Shown in pieces: positions 19,737 to 29,176 of a stretch of 64,000 nucleotides of DNA (positions are counted from its first letter, which is position 1; each line of letters starts with the position of its first letter). The DNA comes from Salinibacillus kushneri (GTDB lineage: Bacteria > Bacillota > Bacilli > Bacillales > Alkalibacillaceae). The stretch is taken from assembly GCF_900111405.1 (NCBI RefSeq), contig NZ_FOHJ01000003.1, positions 62,001-126,000 of the forward strand, written 5' to 3'. The position numbers and the translations under genes are program-made. A model generated the notes under the pieces. That model made no database searches. It was not told where the DNA came from and saw only the letters and a list, made by a program, of their open reading frames with translations.

Positions 19737-20822
19737 ATGGAAATGGTTTTTCGCTGGTTTGGAGAGGGCAATGATCAGGTTCCTTTAAAATATATTAAAC
19801 AGATTCCAGGGGTTAATGGGATTGTTTGGGCGCTTCATGATATCCCTACTGGAGAGGAGTGGCCCTTGGAGCGAATAGTAGAAGTAAGGAATCAGGCTGA
19901 GCAATATGGATTGAACATTGATGTGGTTGAGAGTCTAAACGTACACGAAGATATTAAATTAGGTTTGCCTACAAGGGATGAATATATAGATAAATACATC
20001 AAGACAATGGAGCGACTGGCAAAAGTAGGCGTAAAAGTGATTTGTTATAACTTTATGCCTGTTTTTGATTGGGTAAGAACAAACTTATTTAAAGAACATG
20101 AGGATGAATCTACATCTTTATTTTTTGAAAAAGCAAAAATAGCAGATACAGATCCAATGGAACTTGTAAAAATGATATCCCATAATTCTGCTTATACAAT
20201 GCCTGGCTGGGAACCTGAACGACTACAATATCTAACAAAACTATTTGAACAATATGAGAATGTAACTGAAGAATCTTTATGGGAAAATCTGAAATACTTT
20301 TTAGAAAAAATTATTCCTGTTTGTGAAAAATTAGATATTAAGATGGCTATTCATCCTGATGACCCGCCATTTTCAGTCTTTGGTCTTCCACGTATTATCA
20401 CAAATAAAACGAGCTTAGAGCGCTTAATAAACCTGGTGGATAGTCCTTATAACGGGATAACGTTTTGTAGTGGCTCTCTCGGTGTAAATCCAAATAACAA
20501 TTTAGTAGATATATTGCAAACATTTGCTGACAGGATACATTTTGCTCATATACGCAATCTAAAACGCTATGAAAATGGTAATTTTATTGAAACCTCACAC
20601 CGAATGTCTGATGGGTCCTTAGATATACATGGCATGGTTCGAGCTTTATATGAAACGAATTTTAAAGGATATATAAGACCCGACCACGGTAGACACATTT
20701 GGGATGAAGACTGTCGGCCAGGCTATGGTTTATATGACCGTGCGCTTGGAATTATGTACCTGTGGGGTATATGGGATTCGTTAGTTCAAAGCGGAAAGGA
20801 GAAGTTGTATGCTACCAGTTAA
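19737..20822 (+). CDS. uxuA: D-mannonate dehydratase
   Basis: A 361-residue TIM-barrel enzyme that removes water from D-mannonate to give 2-keto-3-deoxygluconate. UxuA motifs seen are [11 protein letters not shown] at the start, [16 protein letters not shown] and HIRNLKR, and the C-terminal [13 protein letters not shown]. These supply the metal and substrate ligands in the family. Its end overlaps the next gene by 14 nt, which fits consecutive enzymes of one pathway. Confidence 0.95.
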   Translation: MEMVFRWFGEGNDQVPLKYIKQIPGVNGIVWALHDIPTGEEWPLERIVEVRNQAEQYGLNIDVVESLNVHEDIKLGLPTRDEYIDKYIKTMERLAKVGVKVICYNFMPVFDWVRTNLFKEHEDESTSLFFEKAKIADTDPMELVKMISHNSAYTMPGWEPERLQYLTKLFEQYENVTEESLWENLKYFLEKIIPVCEKLDIKMAIHPDDPPFSVFGLPRIITNKTSLERLINLVDSPYNGITFCSGSLGVNPNNNLVDILQTFADRIHFAHIRNLKRYENGNFIETSHRMSDGSLDIHGMVRALYETNFKGYIRPDHGRHIWDEDCRPGYGLYDRALGIMYLWGIWDSLVQSGKEKLYATS

Positions 20823-21657
20823 TCCGAATTTAAAGGGAAAAGTCGCCGTGATTACGGGTGGAAGCGGTGTCCTCTGTAGTGCAATGGCAAAAGAACTTGC
20901 AAGACAAGGGGTAAAGGTTGCCATACTAAATCGAACGCTCGAAAAAGGAAAGAAAGTGGAAGCCGAGATAAAAAGTCAAGGTGGAGAGGGGCTGGCTATT
21001 GCTTGTGATGTCTTAAAGGTTGAAGATGTCAAGGAGGCAGAAAGGAAAGTGTCAGAAGCATTTGGCACGTGTGACATATTAATTAATGGAGCAGGCGGAA
21101 ATCATCCAGATGGAACAACTACAAATGAAACCTTAAAACCGGATGATCTTAACAATAAAGAGTTAAAAACGTTTTTTGACTTAACCTTTGAAGGATTTCA
21201 GCATGTGCTTAATTTGAACTTACTAGGAACCATCATTCCAACACAGATTTTTACGAAAAAAATGATTGATCAAGAGGGAGCCACTATTATAAACATGTCA
21301 TCTATGAGTGCACCATCACCAATGACTAAAGTTCCTGCCTATAGTTCCGGTAAAGCCGGTATTGAAAATCTAACGCAATGGTTGTCAGTACACTTAGCAG
21401 ATGTAGGAATCCGAGTGAATGCAATCGCTCCTGGGTTCTTTTTAACGGAGCAGAACCGAAATTTATTAACAAACCCAGACGGATCCTTATCAGAAAGGTC
21501 AAAAAAAATTATTTCACATACCCCTATGAAACGTTTTGGTGATCCAAAAGATTTATTGGGAACGTTAATTTGGCTTGTGGATAATCATATGTCTGGCTTT
21601 GTAACAGGTATTACTGTTCCTGTTGATGGCGGATTTATGGCTTATTCAGGTGTATAG
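20809..21657 (+). CDS. SDR-type D-mannonate oxidoreductase (fructuronate reductase)
   Basis: A 282-residue short-chain dehydrogenase with loop [29 protein letters not shown] and YSSGKAG (Y-x3-K). It matches the YjmF-like enzymes that replace classical UxuB in Bacillus and reduce D-fructuronate to D-mannonate. Position between uxuA and kdgK supports this. ATG at 20809 has AAAGGAG 7 nt upstream and overlaps the end of uxuA. Confidence 0.88.
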   Translation: MLPVNPNLKGKVAVITGGSGVLCSAMAKELARQGVKVAILNRTLEKGKKVEAEIKSQGGEGLAIACDVLKVEDVKEAERKVSEAFGTCDILINGAGGNHPDGTTTNETLKPDDLNNKELKTFFDLTFEGFQHVLNLNLLGTIIPTQIFTKKMIDQEGATIINMSSMSAPSPMTKVPAYSSGKAGIENLTQWLSVHLADVGIRVNAIAPGFFLTEQNRNLLTNPDGSLSERSKKIISHTPMKRFGDPKDLLGTLIWLVDNHMSGFVTGITVPVDGGFMAYSGV

Positions 21658-21675
21658 GATAAAGGAGGATAAAAT

Positions 21676-22614
21676 ATGGATGTGATTACAATAGGTGAGA
21701 GCATGGTCCTTTTCACACCTCAATCTCCTGGTCCATTAAGATTTGCCAATACATTTGAAAAAAAGTTGGGTGGGGCAGAATCGAATATGGCAATTGCTCT
21801 GTCCAGGCTTGGCCATCAAACAGGCTGGATTAGTCGATTAGGTGATGATGAGTTCGGTTTATATGTGAGAAATATAATACGTGGGGAAGGTGTGGATACA
21901 TCACGTGTTATCTTTGATAAATCCAGTCAAACAGCAGTGTTTTTTAAAGGGATGAACCCCGGAGGAGATCCAAATATTTATTACTATCGAAGAAAATCGG
22001 CTGCCAGCAATTTATCACCGGATGATATTGATGAAGATTATGTAGCAAAGGCTAAATATATTCATCTTACAGGGATCACCCCTGCATTAAGTTTAACTTG
22101 TAGAAATACTATTTACCATGTACTTCATGTTGCGAAAAAGAATCGTCAAACTGTTGTGTTTGATCCCAATATTAGGCTAAAGCTCTGGTCCAAACAAGAG
22201 GCCGGTCACGTATTACAAGACATTGCCAAACAATCTGATATTGTCCTATCAGGAATTGATGAAGGCCAACTATTAACAGGTAAAGACACCCCAGAGGATA
22301 TAGCCAACAATCTTCTTCAAGGGAAGGCACACACAGTTGTTATCAAACTGGGGGATAAAGGTGCACTTTTAGCCAAAGAAGGCTATCAGCAGTATGTACC
22401 TGGAATGAAAGTTAATCATGTAGTTGACACTGCAGGTGCTGGCGATGGATTTGCTGCTGGATTTTTATCAGGATGCTTACGTGGCTATGATGACATTCAG
22501 TCAGTTGAATTAGCAAATCAAATTGGAGCTCATGCTTTATCCGTATCTGGAGATGTGGAAGGTTATCCATACTGGAGTCAACTAACCTCGAACGGAGAAA
22601 ATATTTTACGCTAA
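21676..22614 (+). CDS. kdgK: 2-keto-3-deoxygluconate kinase
   Basis: A 312-residue PfkB-family sugar kinase. The N-terminal GESMVLFTP and GGAESNMAIALSRLG motifs bind the sugar acid, and the C-terminal DTAGAGDGFAAGF holds the catalytic aspartate and anion hole. It phosphorylates KDG with ATP to 2-keto-3-deoxy-6-phosphogluconate. AAAGGAGG precedes the start. It is followed after 11 nt by the aldolase that uses its product. Confidence 0.94.
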   Translation: MDVITIGESMVLFTPQSPGPLRFANTFEKKLGGAESNMAIALSRLGHQTGWISRLGDDEFGLYVRNIIRGEGVDTSRVIFDKSSQTAVFFKGMNPGGDPNIYYYRRKSAASNLSPDDIDEDYVAKAKYIHLTGITPALSLTCRNTIYHVLHVAKKNRQTVVFDPNIRLKLWSKQEAGHVLQDIAKQSDIVLSGIDEGQLLTGKDTPEDIANNLLQGKAHTVVIKLGDKGALLAKEGYQQYVPGMKVNHVVDTAGAGDGFAAGFLSGCLRGYDDIQSVELANQIGAHALSVSGDVEGYPYWSQLTSNGENILR

Positions 22615-22625
22615 AATAGGAGGAA

Positions 22626-23291
22626 ATGACATTGTCAACAGCAAAACATGAAGCTTTACACGTTCTGACTGAAAATGGGGTCATTGCAGTTATTAGAAAA
22701 GTTCCAAATGATAAAATCCTGCAAGTAGCTGAGAGCCTTATTGCTGGTGGTGTTAATGCCTTAGAGTTAACCCTGGATACAGAAGATGCCTTTCACATTA
22801 TTCAACAATTAAATGCCCGATTTGGTGACCGTGTTATTGTTGGGGCAGGTACTGTATTAGATGATATGTCTGCTGAATTGGCCATTCAGAGTGGAGCTGA
22901 ATTTGTTGTTAGTCCAATTTTAAAAGAGTCAGTGATTTCCCAAACGCTTTTACATGGAAAAATTAGTATTCCGGGGGTAATGACACCATCAGAAATGGTT
23001 AAAGCGGTTGAATATGGTGCTGATATTGTTAAAGTATTCCCGGCATCGGTGAATGGTCCTGAATTCATTAAGCATATAAACGGACCATTGCCGTCTATAC
23101 CAATCATTCCAACCGGTGGAATCAACTTAGATAATGCTAAAGATTATATTGAAGCAGGTGCGGTTTCCGTAGGAGCAGGCGGTCAACTATTAGATAAAGA
23201 AGCAATTGCTAATGAAGATTATGAAAAGATTAAGAGATTAGCGAAACAGTATGTCGATGTTGTGAAAAAAGCAAGGAAAGACAATGGTTGA
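22626..23291 (+). CDS. kdgA: KDPG aldolase
   Basis: A 221-residue class I aldolase that splits KDPG to pyruvate and glyceraldehyde-3-phosphate. The Schiff-base lysine lies in ADIVKVFPAS. Also present are the glutamate in ALELTLDT, the GAGTVLD motif and the phosphate-binding IPTGGINLDN. It is the last enzyme of the operon and closes the route from glucuronate to central metabolism. Its stop is followed by an AT-rich gap with a hairpin. Confidence 0.95.
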   Translation: MTLSTAKHEALHVLTENGVIAVIRKVPNDKILQVAESLIAGGVNALELTLDTEDAFHIIQQLNARFGDRVIVGAGTVLDDMSAELAIQSGAEFVVSPILKESVISQTLLHGKISIPGVMTPSEMVKAVEYGADIVKVFPASVNGPEFIKHINGPLPSIPIIPTGGINLDNAKDYIEAGAVSVGAGGQLLDKEAIANEDYEKIKRLAKQYVDVVKKARKDNG

Positions 23292-23404
23292 TGGTAACTA
23301 TTAAAGGAAATAGAAAGATAGAAACATAAATGTATAAATAGGTAGTTTGTCCGTTTTATTTTAATCTTGTACCTACTATTTCAATAAATGCTTCTAAAAT
23401 GAAA

Positions 23405-23446
23405 AAATATATCCACCATAATCTGAGGTGGATATATTTCATTTTT
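23405..23446 (+). terminator. Terminator after the glucuronate operon
   Basis: A 13-bp perfect stem (AAATATATCCACC with its complement), 9-nt loop, then CATTTTTG. The same arms rich in A on the other side could work in both directions. Confidence 0.65.
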
Positions 23447-23553
23447 GCGTAAATAAACTACTAACGGTAATAAGAAAAAGTCTAAAACAATTTCTTGGTA
23501 TTATACTGCTTTTCAATGTGTCATTGTGGTACATTAGGAGATTTGGTGAAATT

Positions 23554-24465
23554 ATGAAAAATATTTATATATTATTATTGTTGGTGATGCTTTTATGGGG
23601 ATTTAATATTTCTGCAGTAAAAGTACTAGTAAGTAATATTGACCCCATTTTATTAACATCCATTCGTATTTTTGTTGCAGGGATATCAGTTTTAGTTATT
23701 GCTTACTTTATAAACATTTTTCGATTTCCAAATAAGAAAGAATGGAAGCTTATCTTTTTTATCGCAATTTTTAATGTCATTGTTCATCACAGTACAGTTG
23801 CTTTAGGATTAACTATTACATCTGGAGTTAATGCTGGCTTAATTTTGGGTATGGGTCCTCTGGTAACCGTGCTTTTTTCGGCATTACTTTTAAGAAAACA
23901 AGTAACGGTTTATCGTATTGCGGGGTTTATAAGTGGATTTATTGGAGTGATTATCACGATATTAACAGGAGCAGAGGGATTTTCATCTATTTCTATTGGT
24001 GACCTGTTAGTGTTTTTAGGGATGCTCACACAAGCTTATTCATTTATATTGATTAGTAAACTAAATCCTAGTTTTGATCCAAGACTTCTAACAGGATATA
24101 TGCTAATCATTGGTTCATTTTTTGTTTTTATTATCAGTCTCTTCAATGGATCACATATGGGAGAACTAACAAATCTAATTCATTGGAAAATCGGATTTGT
24201 TTTCTTATTCAGCGCTGTATTCTGTACTGCTATTGGCCATATGATTTATAACTTTGCGATAAAAAAGGTTGGCCCTGCTGAATCTGCTATATTTATTAAC
24301 TTTAATACATTTTTTGCTGTGTTAGGTGCAGCTATTTTTTTAAAGGAGACGATAACCTATCATCATTTAGTAGGCCTGGTTTTTATTGTAGCAGGAGTTT
24401 TAATGGGTTCAGGGACAATTGATTACTGGCTAAAAATGAAACATCAAAAAGAAAAAGGCATTTGA
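23554..24465 (+). CDS. EamA/DMT-family transporter
   Basis: A 303-residue membrane protein with ten predicted helices in two EamA repeats. It has the typical first helix LLWGFNISAVKVLVSNIDP and the second-repeat motif GPAESAIFINFNTFFAVLGAAIFL. ATG 23554 is chosen because TTAGGAG lies about 12 nt upstream. The longer frame from 23428 has no binding site. The substrate is unknown. It stands alone between the operon terminator and the DnaA-box cluster. Confidence 0.88.
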   Translation: MKNIYILLLLVMLLWGFNISAVKVLVSNIDPILLTSIRIFVAGISVLVIAYFINIFRFPNKKEWKLIFFIAIFNVIVHHSTVALGLTITSGVNAGLILGMGPLVTVLFSALLLRKQVTVYRIAGFISGFIGVIITILTGAEGFSSISIGDLLVFLGMLTQAYSFILISKLNPSFDPRLLTGYMLIIGSFFVFIISLFNGSHMGELTNLIHWKIGFVFLFSAVFCTAIGHMIYNFAIKKVGPAESAIFINFNTFFAVLGAAIFLKETITYHHLVGLVFIVAGVLMGSGTIDYWLKMKHQKEKGI

Positions 24466-24509
24466 AGGGATTTTTGGTGTAAAGATGTACTTTTGTAGGG
24501 AGAAGATAG

Positions 24510-24718
24510 TTATGCACAATAATAACTAAAATTATCAACAAACTGTGAATAAGCTGTTGAAAACTAAGTATATATTGTAGGAAACATATATTCGTACACA
24601 AAATAGCGGGCAAACATATGTGCATATGTGGATAACTTTGTGCATAACTTGTGTTTTCTGTGAAAATCTTGTGTATAGTCGGGTTTTGCACAGGCAATGT
24701 GGACAAGTTGGTGGATAA
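24510..24718. promoter_or_regulatory. Cluster of DnaA boxes upstream of rlmH
   Basis: Four exact matches to TTATNCACA lie within 140 bp: TTATGCACA at 24510 (+), TTATTCACA at 24544 (-), TTATCCACA at 24627 (-) and TTATGCACA at 24639 (-). One-mismatch copies are at 24532 (+), 24698 (-) and 24710 (-), with another near 24671. The region has no gene. It may bind DnaA for titration or regulation. It is not the usual oriC, which neighbours dnaA. Confidence 0.65.
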
Positions 24719-24772
24719 GTTATGTTAATATGATGATAGTAGTAAATGTGAGAGAAGGAGTTCAAAGGAAGT

Positions 24773-25252
24773 ATGAAAATCAACGTGATTACTGTAGGAA
24801 AGTTAAAAGAAAAATACTTAAAACAAGGAATTGCGGAGTATACCAAGCGCCTCGGTCCTTATACGAACATTGAAATTGTGGAGCTACCAGACGAAAAAGC
24901 ACCGGAAAATCTAAGTTCAGCAGAGGAAGATGAGGTAAAACGAAAAGAAGGGCAGCGGATTTTGAACAAGATATCCACAGATACATATGTGATTACTTTA
25001 GAAATTAAAGGGAAGCAGCTCACATCTGAACAGTTATCCCAAAAAATTGATGAGCTCACCACCTACGGGAAGAGCAAAATTGCTTTTGTGATTGGCGGAT
25101 CATTGGGATTGAGTGAGGACGTGATGAAGCGGAGTGATCTGGCACTGTCCTTTTCTAAAATGACTTTTCCTCATCAGTTGATGCGGTTGATTTTGCTGGA
25201 GCAGGTTTATCGGGCTTTTAGGATATTGAGGAATGAACCGTATCACAAATAG
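24773..25252 (+). CDS. rlmH: 23S rRNA pseudouridine-1915 N3-methyltransferase RlmH
   Basis: A 159-residue SPOUT methyltransferase of exact family length (OrfX in staphylococci). It has the SAM-knot segments [13 protein letters not shown] and [20 protein letters not shown]. It methylates Psi1915 in helix 69 of 23S rRNA. Its C-terminal codons (NEPYHK and the stop) form the attachment core discussed below. This is the known integration site of SCC elements, and here too foreign DNA follows directly. Confidence 0.96.
   Translation: MKINVITVGKLKEKYLKQGIAEYTKRLGPYTNIEIVELPDEKAPENLSSAEEDEVKRKEGQRILNKISTDTYVITLEIKGKQLTSEQLSQKIDELTTYGKSKIAFVIGGSLGLSEDVMKRSDLALSFSKMTFPHQLMRLILLEQVYRAFRILRNEPYHK
25235..25252 (+). 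other. Attachment-site core in the 3' end of rlmH (att 1)
   Basis: GAACCGTATCACAAATAG overlaps the last five codons and stop of rlmH. Related motifs in the same orientation follow at 27569, 36546, 39910 and 55817. The position equals the att core used by staphylococcal SCC elements. Confidence 0.7.
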
Positions 25253-25307
25253 TGGTAAGGAAGTAACCTTAGAAAAGGAAATGTTAGAAAAAATATAATA
25301 AAAACAA

Positions 25308-25340
25308 GGGTACCGTATCTTTGTACGGTATCCTCAATTT
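25308..25340. terminator. Bidirectional terminator between rlmH and the mocR-type gene
   Basis: A 10-bp stem (GGGTACCGTA with TACGGTATCC, one G-T pair). It is followed by a T run on the plus strand and preceded by an A run that serves the minus strand. Confidence 0.7.
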
Positions 25341-25342
25341 TT

Positions 25343-26791
25343 TTACGAAAGAGTTTTTATTAGTTGTGATAATCTAATTAACCCTTCTTCTAACTGCTCT
25401 AATGAGGCAAAAGAATACGATAACCGAAGATGGTTAAAATCATTTTTTTCATATACCATTCCCGGATTTAATAAGATATGTTCTCTGAGTGCTAGATCAA
25501 ATAATTTTTTAGTTGAAATATCTGACTCCAGCCTAAGCCATATATAAAAGCCACCTTTTGGAATACTCCAAGTAGCAATTTTCGAAAAATATTCGTTTAA
25601 GATTTTAATGGTAAAATCCCTTCTATACTTTAACTCCGTTCTTATTTCCGTTAAGAATTCCTCATACATACCACTACTAAGCCACTTCTCTACAGCATAT
25701 TGTGATAAGGAACTTGAACCATAATCTGTTTGCATTTTTATATCTGCTAAACGATTTATGACAGGTTCAGGGCCGACAATCCAACCTATTCGTAGTCCGG
25801 GACTTAGTGTTTTCGATACGCTCCCTATATATAAGACATTCCCTTGAGTATCATTTGCTTTTAGAGGTTTTGGGGGTGGGTTTTCAATCCATAAGTCTCC
25901 ATAAACATCATCTTCAATAATAGGAATAGATGCCTTCTGGCAGACATCTATTAATTCCATTCGCCTCTGTTCAGACATCAATGTCCCTGTTGGATTGTGA
26001 AAAGTGGGTATAGTATAGAGTAAAGCCGCATGATGTTGTCGCTTCATACGGCCAATTGAATCACATTTAATGCCTTCTTTATCCATTGATATACCTAATA
26101 AATTCATTCCAGACGATTGGAATACGTGTACAGAGTTCAAATAGGAAGGGGTTTCATGAAGAATAGTTGACCCTCTATTTAGTAATCCAAGCGATATCAA
26201 TTGCAGTGCTTGAAGTCCTCCTGAAACAATTAAGATCGATTCAGGTGATGCTTCGATTCCTTTTGTTCTTAAATATGCACTAACCGTTTTACGCAAAGAT
26301 AGACTTCCTTTAGGCTCCATGTATCCAAGCGATAAAGACTGTTCACCATCTATTTGTAGTGTTTGTCCCATTATTTTGTTGGGTAACAATTTTGGAGAAA
26401 GTTCTCCTGTTCCCAGCCTAACCATATTAGGGTCTGCTTCTGCTTTATTAATTTCTTGGATGATTGTTATATTTGGTTTATGAATACCGGATTTAACATA
26501 ACTAAACCAATCTGGAGGAGGGTTTGAAGCAAGTAGACTCCATGTATTGTTAGTCACCCTAGTACCGCTCCCAACCTTAGATTCAATTAGTCCGTCGGCA
26601 GCCAGTTCTTCAAGTGCAATTACAATTGTACTGCGATTTACTTGAAATAGATTTGCTAAATTTCTTTGTGGTGGTATTTTAGTACCTATTGTCCATTCGC
26701 CATTCAGTATTTTCTTTTTCATAAAATCAGATATTTGCTGATGTAAAGGAACGGAAGAATTTTTTTGTGGCTTCCACTCTAATTCAGACAT
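25343..26791 (-). CDS. MocR-type regulator (GntR helix plus aminotransferase domain)
   Basis: A 482-residue fusion. The N-terminal GntR winged helix (about 12-75) has VNRSTIVIALEELAADGLIESKVGSGT. The C-terminal part (about 110-480) is a fold type I PLP aminotransferase domain with the lysine motif SVSKTLSPGLRIGW. Such proteins sense PLP or an amino compound and switch a neighbouring gene. The divergent LysE exporter at 26913 is the likely target. This pair fills the short segment between the first two att motifs. Confidence 0.9.
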   Translation of the reverse strand: MSELEWKPQKNSSVPLHQQISDFMKKKILNGEWTIGTKIPPQRNLANLFQVNRSTIVIALEELAADGLIESKVGSGTRVTNNTWSLLASNPPPDWFSYVKSGIHKPNITIIQEINKAEADPNMVRLGTGELSPKLLPNKIMGQTLQIDGEQSLSLGYMEPKGSLSLRKTVSAYLRTKGIEASPESILIVSGGLQALQLISLGLLNRGSTILHETPSYLNSVHVFQSSGMNLLGISMDKEGIKCDSIGRMKRQHHAALLYTIPTFHNPTGTLMSEQRRMELIDVCQKASIPIIEDDVYGDLWIENPPPKPLKANDTQGNVLYIGSVSKTLSPGLRIGWIVGPEPVINRLADIKMQTDYGSSSLSQYAVEKWLSSGMYEEFLTEIRTELKYRRDFTIKILNEYFSKIATWSIPKGGFYIWLRLESDISTKKLFDLALREHILLNPGMVYEKNDFNHLRLSYSFASLEQLEEGLIRLSQLIKTLS

Positions 26792-26828
26792 AGGCTATCT
26801 CCAATCATTTTTTTTAATTATAACAAAA

Positions 26829-26859
26829 TGGTTGGGTAGATTTCCATCCAATTGGTTGG
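26829..26859. promoter_or_regulatory. Candidate MocR operator in the divergent promoter region
   Basis: Direct repeats TGGTTGG at 26829 and 26853 are 24 bp apart, and the second overlaps a palindrome around CCAATTGG. A minus-strand -10 box (TATAAT, 26817-26822) lies next to them. Paired direct repeats are usual for MocR proteins. The assignment is inference. Confidence 0.45.
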
Positions 26860-26912
26860 AGACATATTGGTCATCTTTCGCTATTTTAGATGAGAAGAGG
26901 GAGGGAATCATA

Positions 26913-27524
26913 GTGGAAGCCTTATTTCATGGAGTGATATTGGCATTTGGATTAATATTACCTTTAGGGGTTCAAAATGTATTTATATTTAATCAAGGAG
27001 CAACACAAAAAAAATTCACCAATTCTTTACCTGCGGTTATTACTGCGGGGGTTTGTGATACCATACTGATTTATTTGGCTGTGGCAGGGGTATCCATGAT
27101 TGTTTTAAGTTTTAAATGGGTAAAAGTTTTATTATTTTTAGTTGGATTCTTTTTCTTAGCCTATATGGGTTGGATTATGTGGAAAAACACACCCGAAAAT
27201 AACGCTAATCAAGTGCAAAATCGTTTTTCTGCACGTCGTCAGGTTACATTTGCTGCTTCTGTCTCATTATTTAATCCTCATGCTATTATGGATACTATCG
27301 GAGTTATTGGGACTAGTTCATTGGTTTATACAGGCTATGATAAATGGGTGTTTACCGTGGCTTGTATGATGATTTCTTGGATCTGGTTCTTTTTCTTAGC
27401 GATTTCTGGCAGAAAGATTGGTCAAATTGATAATAATGGTAAGTTCTTAAAATATATGAACCAAGTTTCCGCACTAATTATATGGGTTATGGCTATTTAT
27501 ATGGGATATCAACTTTATCATTAG
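26913..27524 (+). CDS. LysE/ArgO-family amino acid exporter
   Basis: A 203-residue membrane protein with about six helices. It shows the LysE signature LILPLGVQNVFIFNQGAT in the first helix, and SLFNPHAIMDTIGVIG later. It probably exports a basic or other amino acid. GTG 26913 is chosen because GAGGGAGGG lies 7 nt upstream and the family starts there; an in-frame ATG at 26832 would add an unrelated tail inside the operator region. It is divergent from the MocR-type gene that probably controls it. Confidence 0.88.
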   Translation: MEALFHGVILAFGLILPLGVQNVFIFNQGATQKKFTNSLPAVITAGVCDTILIYLAVAGVSMIVLSFKWVKVLLFLVGFFFLAYMGWIMWKNTPENNANQVQNRFSARRQVTFAASVSLFNPHAIMDTIGVIGTSSLVYTGYDKWVFTVACMMISWIWFFFLAISGRKIGQIDNNGKFLKYMNQVSALIIWVMAIYMGYQLYH

Positions 27525-27568
27525 TAAATGAATATGATTTTTAGAATTCTTTTCGGTAAAAGGCATGT

Positions 27569-27586
27569 GAGCCTTATCATAAATAG
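27569..27586 (+). other. Attachment-like motif (att 2)
   Basis: GAGCCTTATCATAAATAG matches the rlmH core at 15 of 18 positions. The similarity continues (AGTGATAA against AGTGGTAA). It closes the MocR-LysE segment. Confidence 0.55.
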
Positions 27587-27758
27587 TGATAATATAGAGA
27601 GTGGAAAGTGTTATTAAAAAGGTGGTTAGATAAAATTCCGTAAAAGATTATGGGATTTTTATTTCCATAACGAATTTAACCTATAATGCCTATGTTTATA
27701 CATTAAACATCATCTAAAAATGTAAAAGTATTTGACTATTAAAAGGATGGGGAAAGAA

Positions 27759-28076
27759 ATGAAGTTAGTTTTAATTTACATAGTGATACCAATTCTCTGG
27801 ATGTTGATTATTGGGTGGTTCACAGGTAGTAAAGCATTCTTTTTTGGACCAAAAGACGATGAGCGAAAGCAAAGTATTAAGCAAAAAACGATAATTCAAA
27901 GTTGGGCAACGTTATTCCTTTTCTTATTGACCAATTTTCTATTTGACCTTTTTGATTTAAGGGATGCCCGTTTAGACCAAGTGGAGTTTGTCTATCCTGA
28001 ACTTTTATATTTACTAATCTTAGTTTTAAGTTACGTTGTATTCTATTGGATAAATACTAAGAAAATGAGTGCTTAA
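27759..28076 (+). CDS. Small membrane protein, unrecognised
   Basis: About 105 residues with three hydrophobic helices (about 1-20, 42-62 and 78-98) and a charged cytoplasmic loop FFGPKDDERKQSIKQK. The start at ATG 27759 has GGATGGGG 6 nt upstream; the frame is open from 27732. I do not recognise the family. It heads a run of tiny membrane-protein genes between att 2 and the PTS genes. Confidence 0.65.
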   Translation: MKLVLIYIVIPILWMLIIGWFTGSKAFFFGPKDDERKQSIKQKTIIQSWATLFLFLLTNFLFDLFDLRDARLDQVEFVYPELLYLLILVLSYVVFYWINTKKMSA

Positions 28077-28271
28077 TCGGTATGAATCATTATTGGTAAA
28101 TTTAAAGATTGTCCTCTTTTTTCTTTAATTTTAAAGAGCTTTATCCTAAATAGTAGAAAAATAAAAGAATTAAAATTGTATTTAATGAGAGGTAGATAAA
28201 TAAGAATCCAAATATATCATTAAAATGGATTCATAAATTGACAGAGAACTAGTCTGATCCTAGGCGAGTTT

Positions 28272-28280
28272 TGTTATAAT
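28272..28280 (+). promoter_or_regulatory. Extended -10 promoter
   Basis: TGTTATAAT is a perfect extended -10 element about 115 nt before the tiny gene at 28397. No good -35 box is seen. Confidence 0.45.
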
Positions 28281-28396
28281 GACAGTAGTTTATTGGAAAG
28301 CAATTGTGAATAATTACACTTAAATGAACATGAAGGTTTGTTGAAAAAGTTGGTAACTATATAGATTACTATTTAATCGGGGGAAGAGTTCAAAGA

Positions 28397-28570
28397 ATGG
28401 GACAATTAGCTTGGATTATTTCGATTGTTTTATCTATTTTCGTATCAATTTTAAACTTTTTAGACCACAGGTATTTAAATGGCGCATTTATGGCGGTTGT
28501 TTCTTTTTTAACGTTTATTGAACTCATAAAACAATTAAGAGCCAAAGCTAAAGATCAGTCCTTTCGCTAA
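28397..28570 (+). CDS. Tiny two-helix membrane protein, 57 aa
   Basis: ATG at 28397 follows GGGGGAAGAG. The product starts MGQLAWIISIVLSIFVSIL and has two hydrophobic helices, ending in a basic tail (KQLRAKAKDQSFR). The family is not recognised. Start signal, length and composition support a real gene. Confidence 0.5.
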   Translation: MGQLAWIISIVLSIFVSILNFLDHRYLNGAFMAVVSFLTFIELIKQLRAKAKDQSFR

Positions 28571-28662
28571 CGGGAGTGATTGTTCAATAAGGGAAACATC
28601 CTCCATTCATAGGCAATCGATCAAATTTAATAATATAATCCTTTAAAAAAGAGAGTGAATTT

Positions 28663-28832
28663 ATGAGGAAATTTATGCAATAATGGTTTTTATTGCAATG
28701 ACAGAAATTGATAACACTATAGAAATTGAATCTTTTAATATCCTTTTAAAGGTAGTGGTGATTCTTCCATTATTATGGATTATTAGAAGAGTATTTGAGT
28801 CTATAGTAAAAAAGAAATATAGTAACAAATAG
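28663..28832 (+). pseudogene. Tiny membrane-protein gene, probably frameshifted
   Basis: A good ribosome binding site (AAAGAGAGTG) and ATG at 28663 lead into only six codons before TAA. The frame shifted by one from ATG 28683 encodes about 49 residues with one hydrophobic helix (NILLKVVVILPLLWIIRR) and a basic end. A single added base would join the two. Alternatively the gene simply starts at 28683. Confidence 0.35.
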
Positions 28833-28909
28833 AACTCCTTTATAAATATACTTAGTAAAGGGTGGCATTAGTAAAGAAACGTTTTACTTAATCAGAAAGG
28901 GATTATTAT

Positions 28910-29077
28910 ATGAGTTATAAATTTTATCAATGGGTTGGGATAATTGCTTTGGTGGTTATTGGCATATTTAGGCTCTTTGAGTTATCTGCAATAAATAGAA
29001 TTATTATTGATAGCCTTTTTTATGCCATTGCCATCATTTCGTTTATAGTGTATTTTCGGAAAAAATTTAAGACCTAA
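28910..29077 (+). CDS. Tiny two-helix membrane protein, 55 aa
   Basis: ATG at 28910 follows AGAAAGGGA. The product begins MSYKFYQWVGIIALVVIGIF, has a second helix (SLFYAIAIISFIVYF) and ends in RKKFKT. Its layout resembles the product of 28397, so the two may be distant paralogues. Function unknown. Confidence 0.5.
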   Translation: MSYKFYQWVGIIALVVIGIFRLFELSAINRIIIDSLFYAIAIISFIVYFRKKFKT

Positions 29078-29176
29078 GATAAGTAAGATGATAAACAATC
29101 TATTGTTTTAAAGTACGAAAATGATATTAAACAAAGGGGAAGCTTTAATGAAATAGATAAAAGGAGCTGACGAGAT

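Noticed and set aside
24510..24718. Chromosomal or plasmid origin of replication
   Set aside because: There is no dnaA, dnaN, rep or partition gene and no clear AT-rich unwinding element. A DnaA-binding cluster is the safer call.
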